64,000 nucleotides of DNA from NCBI GenBank assembly GCA_019096195.1, contig JAGTXK010000087.1, positions 544,765-608,764 on the forward strand, read 5' to 3'. Both the position numbers and the translations under genes were made by a program. This document shows positions 57,235 to 64,000 of this stretch, piece after piece. The first letter of the stretch is position 1, and each line of letters starts with the position of its first letter. This stretch comes from Boletus sp. NGJ (lineage: Eukaryota > Basidiomycota > Agaricomycetes > Boletales > Boletaceae). The notes below the pieces were generated by a model that made no database searches, had not been told where the DNA came from, and saw nothing but the letters and a program-made list of their open reading frames with translations.

Positions 57235-60200
57235 CTAACCAATATCCATCCGCTCCTCCTCTGAATCTGGCCTCTCAGTTCCATCGCCAACATCCGCTGC
57301 CGCGCTTGACTGAGCTATCTCTGCGGGTCCCGGCTCGTCGGAGAACCATGTTGCATCTTTGTCCCAGAATGGCAGCATTTGGCGAACGAGTTGCAGGGAA
57401 TCCTTGTCTTGTCTTGGATGATCTTCCAAAAGATTATCCGTACCCAAGACCTGCATGTATTCCTCACGCTCGGTATCGCCGATTACCTTCCATGTCGCAT
57501 GCGTGCACCCGTAGGCTCGAAGACTGTACCTCGGGTGCTTTGGCGGTGTCGTGCCAGTGATGCGTGAGGAGGTGCGCGTTCCTCCTTTGCCAATTTCCAG
57601 GTGGGATTTCCCGAGAGTAACGGTAACACCTAGCTCAGCCACGAGTGTCACATATGGCCTTCTAGGTGCAGAACCCGGGGGGAACAAGGGGAACAAGTTA
57701 AGTGCATTCTGGTCAATGATGTAGGAACCCGCCTCTTTCCGCCGCTTCACCTGTATCAGAAGTGCAGACATTGAGGTTTCTACCAGCTTTTCGTGTTTGG
57801 CAAGTAAGACTGGAATGATCATGTCGATGGCTCCTTGGTTGGTGCGACATATGAATGCCGAACCCCTCACAAAAGCCGGATACCATGGCCTTTGTCGAAC
57901 ACAGCAGAGTCGTCGACCACTTTGACGAAATGTGTGAACCGCACCACTGCATCTCCAAAGGCATCTTCCAGCGCACGTTGCTCGACCACGTTGTCCGGCT
58001 TCGCATTCAGGATCGAGGATAGAGAACTCGTCGGCAAACAGGGCTTTCAGAAACTGGAGGAAGCCGCAACCCTTGCTGAAGTTCGGCTCACGACTCCCCG
58101 CTAATTTCGTCGGCTTGTTCAGCGACAATGGCATCTATGTATGCCTTCCTGAGAAGCACCCGCATGACGACCTCACCCCTCTGACCGAGGTCGATCAGCC
58201 CACTGTCGAAATTCTTCTTCAGGATGGAGATCATCCTACTTTCCGAATGTTTGTCGCTCTGTTGCATGTAGTGGTACATTTGACGTGATGCAGCCTCCGC
58301 AAGGAAAGGCTCGGATGGATATCCGGAGCGGAAGTAACGGCGGTGAGTCTGGCACGGAGAACGCGGTCCTCATGTGGCTCGCAACCATTTCTGTTTCGGT
58401 GCTTGTGTGCCAAGCTCTGCTCCAACTCCCTCCTTGGCTCATAGTCGATTGTAATCAAAACATCCAAAATTGCGAGCATTGCCGTATCGCTGTGTTTGTC
58501 CTTCCAGATGTCCCTGGTCGCGGAGGAGTTTTATCGCGTGCCATTCCTCATGACTTCGCCGACCCTGGTAGTCTCTCGTACCAGCCTTCAATCATGGTCC
58601 AGAACCTGCGACACCGAGATTAGCGAAAGAGAAGCCCACTGAACTGGCTTTCATACAATGGCCTCCCAAACCGTGCCAGAAAGGGGAGCTCCGAAAGGTG
58701 CTCCAACTGGAATTGTCCAGGTCGAAGTGGAAAGCTTGGGTGGCAGTCGAACGGTGTTTCCGTGATAGGAGCATGAAGCACGCTCGTATCCTCCTGCCGA
58801 TAGGACCGAGCCACGTCTGGGGACGGAGCCAGCAATGCCAGAGATGATTCCGTGGAAAGAAAAATGGTAAAGACATCAAGGCTGCTGAAGGCATTCAAAC
58901 TCGACGCCACGATATCGTACATTGTCTCCTTGTCCTCGCCGCCTCGGATGGGGTGGTCGAAACTCGTGCGCTTCGTCAAAGTACAATATAACTTTGACAT
59001 CATGCGATTTTGGGAAGGCACAAAAAGTTGTCAAGGCAGAGAGCAACCCGTGGAACTCTGGATTTGGGTCGGCTGAGATGTTGCTGGCCTTACTGTCGAG
59101 GCTAGCCTGATGGATTAAACATGATCATGCTGAGATTAGAAATAACAACAAGCAAGCATCCAATATACTGGCCTGGACATCATTACATGCCCTCTACGAC
59201 TCTCTTGTATAGCTGAGATCGCTTGTTATTCTCTGACAGATGTGTCTTCCAGCGGAGCGCGAGTTCCTTTGGAGATACTTTGGGTCCTCCATCGAAGATT
59301 TTTCGCACTTCAATGGTGACTTTTGAAAATAGTTGTTCGAAGAACAGCGTGACGCGATCCCAAAGCTGCATTCTTGCCTTTCTGCCGCAGCTCGTGGATA
59401 TACATCCAAACGTCTGTGTCTTCTGGCGGGTAAGCATCCCCTGCAGACAATCAAAACAGCAATTAACACTGCAACGCAAGGCCAACATGCACGGCACTCA
59501 CATTTTTGACGCTCTGAAGGATGACGAACATTGAACGGGATTGTGAAAACCAGGTTGGCCAGCTCGTCGACCATACGAGATTTTCCTGTGCCAGAGCTCT
59601 GGACGAGCGCGACAGAATCAGCATACACCCCTCGACCCTTCATTGTATTGATGTTTTTCAACATGATCTCGTGATATCTTCCACGATACGCACGAGACCA
59701 GGCTGAGGCTGGTGACGGGACCTCAATCAATACAGAGGGTGCACAAGGTCAGGAGATGATTTACCTAGATCAGCTACACATATCCACGACGAAAATGGGA
59801 AGGATATCATCAACGAAAAGACGAGTGATCGGGACAGTTATTGCTCACCACGAGCAGGGTCCCGGGATTCGACACCAGCACCCTGACCAGACTGTTTTTC
59901 AACCAAAGTGCTGGGGGTGTATTCGACTGACAGAGCTGATCATGCGTGAGGAAAGTAACAGACGAGCTACCTACCCAAGGGCACATCTTCATAGCGTCCC
60001 TTCTTAATGGCACTCTCCAGAGCTTCCTGAACATCAGGCCGCTTCTCGAGCAGCGCCTCACACCAACCAATCTTTGGAGCCGCCTGGATTTGCTTGTCGG
60101 ATTTGGCCTTCTCGTAAAGGGTACGCAGCACATTGGGTAGCAAGTCGGCGGGAGCGAGGTAGTGCTGCAGTCCCCTGACCCTTTCATGTATCTCTTCATT

Positions 60201-60296
60201 TGCTGCCTTGTATTTATCTGCAGAATCTCCTGACTTGGACGACTTCGGATCGACTGGTCCAGCTTCCTCTAGCGCAGTGTGGTCCCGTTTCGACAT
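57235..60296 (-). pseudogene. Crinkler-like P-loop NTPase family gene, frameshifted (copy B)
   Basis: The N-terminal exon 60296 to about 59970 reads MSKRDHTALEEAGPVDPKSS, APADLLPNVLRTLYEKAKSD and KIGWCEALLEKRPDVQEALE. Upstream of the P-loop a second block has ALWLKNSLVRVLVSNPGTLL. The NTPase part has VALVQSSGTGKSRMVDELAN near 59600 (Walker A). Downstream are KETMYDIVASSLNAFSSLDV, HAPITETPFDCHPSFPLRPG and the C-terminal FTHFVKVVDDSAV and MSALLIQVK regions. The frame is broken at about 59370 (before FFEQLFSKVTIEV) and at about 58010 and 57900, where one-base changes shift the C-terminal part; a 299-codon frame stays open there only by running out of frame for about 100 bases. It is probably a recent pseudogene unless these are assembly errors. 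The Crinkler relation and a restriction-endonuclease-like C-terminus are inferences from published family descriptions. Confidence 0.72.
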
Positions 60297-60497
60297 GGTG
60301 ACTGCAGCAATCTGACAGTAGACAAAGGGGCCGATTCAAGTCGTGGCTGACAGCGGATTTCTTGCTCGTGTTAGTAATTGCATCCGATTCCGCATAGAGT
60401 CCGAGGATGGTACTCAAAGTACTCAAGATTGAGGGGTTCTGTCACCATGCGCAAAGCACCAGATATACACTATCATAGATACACAAGGACAGGCTCG

Positions 60498-60700
60498 TCT
60501 GGCTTTGGTCGTGAACGAACCTGCGGATCCACAGGGATCTGGTCTTGTCCAGTTCTATGACCACCTCTTTGAGGCAATTCGCAGCGTTGACGAGAACCAC
60601 ACCTTGTTCTTGGATGGAAACACTTATTTGATCGATTTCTCCGCCCTCCTAATTGACGCGAAGGAAAGGTGGAAAAATACTGCGCACGCTCTTCATGATG
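60498..60700 (+). pseudogene. GH5 glycoside hydrolase exon fragment (copy B)
   Basis: It reads ALVVNEPADPQGSGLVQFYD, HLFEAIRSVDENHTLFLDGN then ERWKNTAHALHD before a GTACGT donor-like site. NEP carries the catalytic acid/base Glu of GH5. Only this exon is present. It sits between two N-terminal fragments of the Crinkler-like family, as the paralog at 14284 sits next to copy A. Confidence 0.82.
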
Positions 60701-60759
60701 TACGTTTCTTCGAGTCGATCCCATGTGAAGCACGCCAATTCCAGCAGGGTATGCAGTAT

Positions 60760-61061
60760 ACGGATCCCCGGCCTTTCCTGCCCCCTAGAACATCAGGCCG
60801 CTTCTCGAGCAGCGCCTCGCACCAACCAGTCTTTGGAGCCGCCTGGATTTGCTTGTCGGATTTGGCCTTCTCGTAAAGCATACACAGCACGTTGGCTAGC
60901 ACGTTGCCGGGAGCGAGGTAGTGCTGCAGTCCCCTGACCCTTTCATGTATCTCTTCATTTGCTGCCTTGTATGTATCTGGAGAATCTCCTCACTTGGGCG
61001 ACTTCGGATTGACTGGTTCAGCTTGAGGTTCCTCCAGCGCGCTGCTGTCCCGTTTGTACAT
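60760..61061 (-). pseudogene. N-terminal fragment of the Crinkler-like family (copy C)
   Basis: The ATG at 61061 gives MYKRDSSALEEPQAEPVNPK followed by SPK and a TGA where copies A and B read SPKSGD, so it is nonsense-mutated. Further on it matches LANVLCMLYEKAKSDKQIQA and CEALLEKRPDV and stops at the GH5 fragment junction near 60785. Upstream flank (61100-61260, GAGAATATTACATCGCAGTG) repeats that of copy A (14040-14085). Confidence 0.8.
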
Positions 61062-61261
61062 GGTGACTGCAGTAATCTGATAGTACACACCCAAGTCAAG
61101 GTAACGTCTGGTGGAGGTCAAAACTCGTTTATGTTGCTCACTTGAGGCCGGCAATTGTGGCTGACGGTGGCGTTTGATTTCTTGCTCGCGGGAGAATATT
61201 ACATCGCAGTGTTACCCAGGTTGAATTGCATCCGATTCCGCATATACCCAACTTGCTCCTA

Positions 61262-62886
61262 TCACGAAAACACCGTTCGACTGTCACCCAAGCTTTCTAG
61301 TCTGGTGACCAGCCTGTCCAAAAGAGGTTGCACAAGGCAAACCATCGATAGACGGTCTGGTAAATCTGGGTTTGAATTTGGTGTGAGGTGCAACTTCCCA
61401 CTGTCAGCTGACTGAAAGGTCAATTTTTGACCTTTCTGTAGTTATGTGTATGTAGGATAAGTTAGCATGTAAATGATAAGTGGAATGATAAGTCTGTGGT
61501 TGTCAGGTGTGTAAGACTCAATGTGTTAATTGCCTTCCCTCTGTTCTCCTAGCTTCAATATCTGCAAAAATGAATGCCTCTATATAGTCGATATTGTAAT
61601 TGTACTTGCTGTTGTCTTCCCCTAAGAACATAATGAAATTGATTCTTGTGCCATACCCTATAGTATTATGTAGTAATGATTTTTGGTGGGACCACTTCTC
61701 GACAAAGTGCCATGTGTTACAGTTACAGAAGGGGTACATCTTTTTCTCTCCCCTCACCCCCCATAGGACTATGGAATGACTTGTTCTTCAACTCGGACCA
61801 GGGATTCCCCTGGGATTCCTCCACAACACCAACTCAGGCATTGCCCCATTCAGAACTCCCTTTCTAGGAAGCTACCCATTTGGTTTGGACACCGCCTTTC
61901 TATTTCATTGATACATGCCTTCCATTTCTTCTTGATCTAATCATAGATATTGCCTCCTTGGCTGTGTTCTCTCGCACACAGCCCAGTATTCCAAATCTCC
62001 ATTTGACTGATGCCTAGATCCTTTATAGTAATCTTTAGTCTGTGACTTATGATTACCATATACGATATAAAGCCTGCCCTAGATGGGCATGGCCTATAAA
62101 TAGGGATGCTGGCCCTTCATGTAACCTTAACCTAGATCTACACTCCTTCCCATGTAATCTACCAGCTTCTCCCACTACTGGTTCCACTTCACCTCAGAAG
62201 CCTTGCTCCCGCTCTGGAGGTGATCGCCCTTGTGCTAGTAATCATTTTCCTCATCACTGTGCACTTGTGTGGCCTTGTTGCTGTCCAAACCCGCTTCTAA
62301 AAGCTTCAGCAACTCCAATGACCAACAGAGGTTGGTCCATGCAAGCCCAGGACTTCGCCACTGGCAAACGCCAACAGAGGTTGGCCTGTATTGGTCAGGA
62401 CTCTGCCACTGACCCCGCAAGCCCAGGACTCTGCCACTGGCACTAGGCTGTGTAAGCCCAGAGATCTAGTTTCTGGCATCTGCATCCAGTCTGCCCTTCC
62501 TTCTCGGAGGATTGTGCCACTGTAGGTAAATCCAAGACTTCGCCATTGGTTGTAGAGGCAACCAGGACACTCTACATAAAGCTAGCAGTGGTCCCCAGTC
62601 AGAGGAACCATTGGGCCTCTGGAGGTATTTTCCCCTCAAGTCCTGCTAGTCCTATAATCAAACAGGGTTGATTATACGGGAACGTGTCACATTGTTACCC
62701 GGCATAACACCATGTAGTTGACAAAACCACCTGCATATGACTATGTAACCAACATATAAACTAAGGCATAGGTGTAGTACACACTCAATACATTGTCCAC
62801 TCAATCCATACTCATAGTAGGCTAGTAGTGACTCAATCCAATCACATTAAAAATCACATATGAAAGACCACATTGAAGTGTCTGAT
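61262..62886. other. AT-rich gene-poor region with possible degenerate repeat or LTR-like sequence
   Basis: 1.6 kb. From about 61430 the base composition becomes AT-rich. A segment at 62060-62160 has a CCTATAAATAGG box and a following C/T-rich leader, like an LTR promoter, but I find no paired repeat inside the window. Between 62320 and 62460 a short phrase (CCAACAGAGGTTGG, CAGGACT..GCCACTG) is repeated two to four times. No coding sequence. Confidence 0.4.
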
Positions 62887-62889
62887 CTA

Positions 62890-64000
62890 CTAGTACTCCT
62901 TGTCAACATCTGTATCGTCAACCTCTTCATCCTCATCCACCTCATTGATCTCATAGTCAGCCTGAGGATTAATCAGAATCTCTTCATACATCTCTTCAAC
63001 ATCACCCACCTCTTCTTTGATGGTCTCCAACTCTTCTTGCAGGTTATCTGATCAATCTAGGTGCTTATAAATCACATTCATGAAAGCAGTGTTTGGAATT
63101 GTTGCCTTCATCTTGTTATTCCCATCGTTCAATGATGTATCCACACCAGCATGTCCACTAAATGCCAAAGATCACATGACATGTCAGAAATTTAAGATAG
63201 CACCTATCATCCATCCTTGTAGACACATTGTAGTAACTTGTTGAGTAGCTTGTACTTTGCCATGACACTCCCAAACTCATTGAGAGAAGCCAAGTGGGAC
63301 ATATAGATGGTGGAATACTGTTCTTCCTTGAACTTGACTGGTGAAGGTTTTCCGTTAGCCCACTCATCAATTGCATCCTCAATCTGAGAAAATTGCTGTT
63401 AGTAACTCAAGGTTATGTGAAACCCGGGCCTACTGCTGTAAGCGCCAGGGCAAAGGCAATATGTGGAAATGGTTTGAAATATTTTGGCCATTGGACTGCT
63501 ATGTCATTCTTGTGCTTGAATAGAACATCATTGATTAGCAACTGAATCGAAGGATGCTCGTATATCCCCTTGTGTTTGCTAATGGAACTCCTGTGCGTCT
63601 TAGCATCCCATTCAGCATATTTTTTTGTGTGATGACCCAAAAGGGACTCACATGGAAGGTGAAGGCCTTGTCTGTCTTAAGCTCAACTACCAGATCTCTA
63701 TTGTCAGCTTTCGCAGTCTCTGTGGTACTGCTTTAGATACCAAATGAAGTCACAACAATAGGGTGGGCCTTTGACTTGAACTGAGACCACAAGTGGGGAC
63801 TTCGTGCTGTGATCTGCTTTGAATATGAGTATGTGACTTTGACATCATATATTAATCTATATACTAGTTTTGCAATTGGTGGCTCATACTCAATACTTGT
63901 GTTGTGTTGAGTACATGCAAGTGCCCATGCACTTGTAGCCCACTTGTGCTCCTTGGCACGGCTTGGAAAAGGATTTTCAGTGAGCGGCAGTGCACAGTAA
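62890..64000 (-). CDS. DUF6532-like protein, N-terminus beyond the right edge
   Basis: Minus-strand exons read PFPSRAKEHKWATSAWALAC and EPPIAKLVYRLIYDVKVTYS, PHLWSQFKSKAHPIVVTSF, then DLVVELKTDKAFTFH, IYEHPSIQLLINDVLFKHKN and FKPFPHIAFALALTA. An intron with a TACTAAC branch site joins IEDAIDEWANGKPSPVKFKE and QYSTIYMSHLASLNEFGSVM. The pattern (iALvlTai..ai.eW..G....F....y...Y..HL..L) matches DUF6532 of Agaricomycetes, function unknown. A C-terminal acidic segment (LQEELETIKEEVGDVEEMYE ... DEDEEVDDTDVDKEY) ends at 62890. The join between 63207 and 63160 is unresolved; if not spliced, the protein stops at 63207. It lies in AT-rich DNA. Confidence 0.5.

Noticed and set aside
62060-62560. A complete LTR retrotransposon
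   Set aside because: A TATA-like box and short internal repeats are present, but there is no second terminal repeat, primer-binding site or polyprotein in the window.

Overview
The window is nuclear DNA of a filamentous basidiomycete, most likely an Agaricomycete. The evidence is many short introns (about 45-70 bp, GT/GC...AG), basidiomycete-type housekeeping proteins, and lineage-expanded families: a P-loop NTPase Crinkler-like family, DUF6532-like proteins and G-domain proteins. The species is not identifiable from what I can see.

Layout. 0-7.3 kb: a divergent genome-maintenance pair, NSE4 (partial, left edge) and a RAD5/HLTF-type SNF2 helicase, then ribosomal protein RPS5/uS7. 7.3-17.6 kb: a rearranged accessory block. 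It holds two intact tandem copies and one broken copy of a CX5R-phosphatase/beta-trefoil gene, a partial RPS5 pseudogene between them, a deleted Crinkler-like pseudogene and a stray GH5 exon. 17.6-31.1 kb: sparse single-copy genes (an AF4-CHD-like nuclear protein, a TEN1-like OB protein, a basic nuclear protein, COG5, an asparaginase-type Ntn hydrolase). 31.3-37.7 kb: a GTPase gene that enters AT-rich DNA and contains the most remarkable structure in the window. 39.3-55.5 kb: dense housekeeping genes (GCN5, formate dehydrogenase, ERD1, SNU23, cytosolic IleRS, a BAG chaperone cofactor, PBS2). 57.2-61.3 kb: a second Crinkler-like/GH5 block, paralogous to that at 12.8-14.5 kb. 61.3-64 kb: AT-rich DNA with a partial DUF6532-like gene.

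Main discovery candidate. Between the seventh exon of the GTPase gene (ends 32551) and an 18-nt exon at 36840 lie 51 consecutive sites of the form AG-NNN-GT (two are AG-NNN-GC), about 83 bp apart. Each is an intron end, exactly three bases, then a strong intron start. The upstream exon ends in phase 0, so each NNN would be a one-codon microexon. None of the 51 triplets is a stop. Any subset can be included or skipped without changing frame. The triplets vary (16 different codons) while the flanking splice signals are kept, including in the last five introns, which no longer resemble the array repeat. The array is followed by a tandem duplication of an 18-nt + 48-nt exon pair. I read this as a gene tail built by serial duplication of (short intron + tiny exon) units and possibly able to make many in-frame variants. 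The alternative is one 4.3-kb minisatellite-filled intron. Long-read cDNA would decide.
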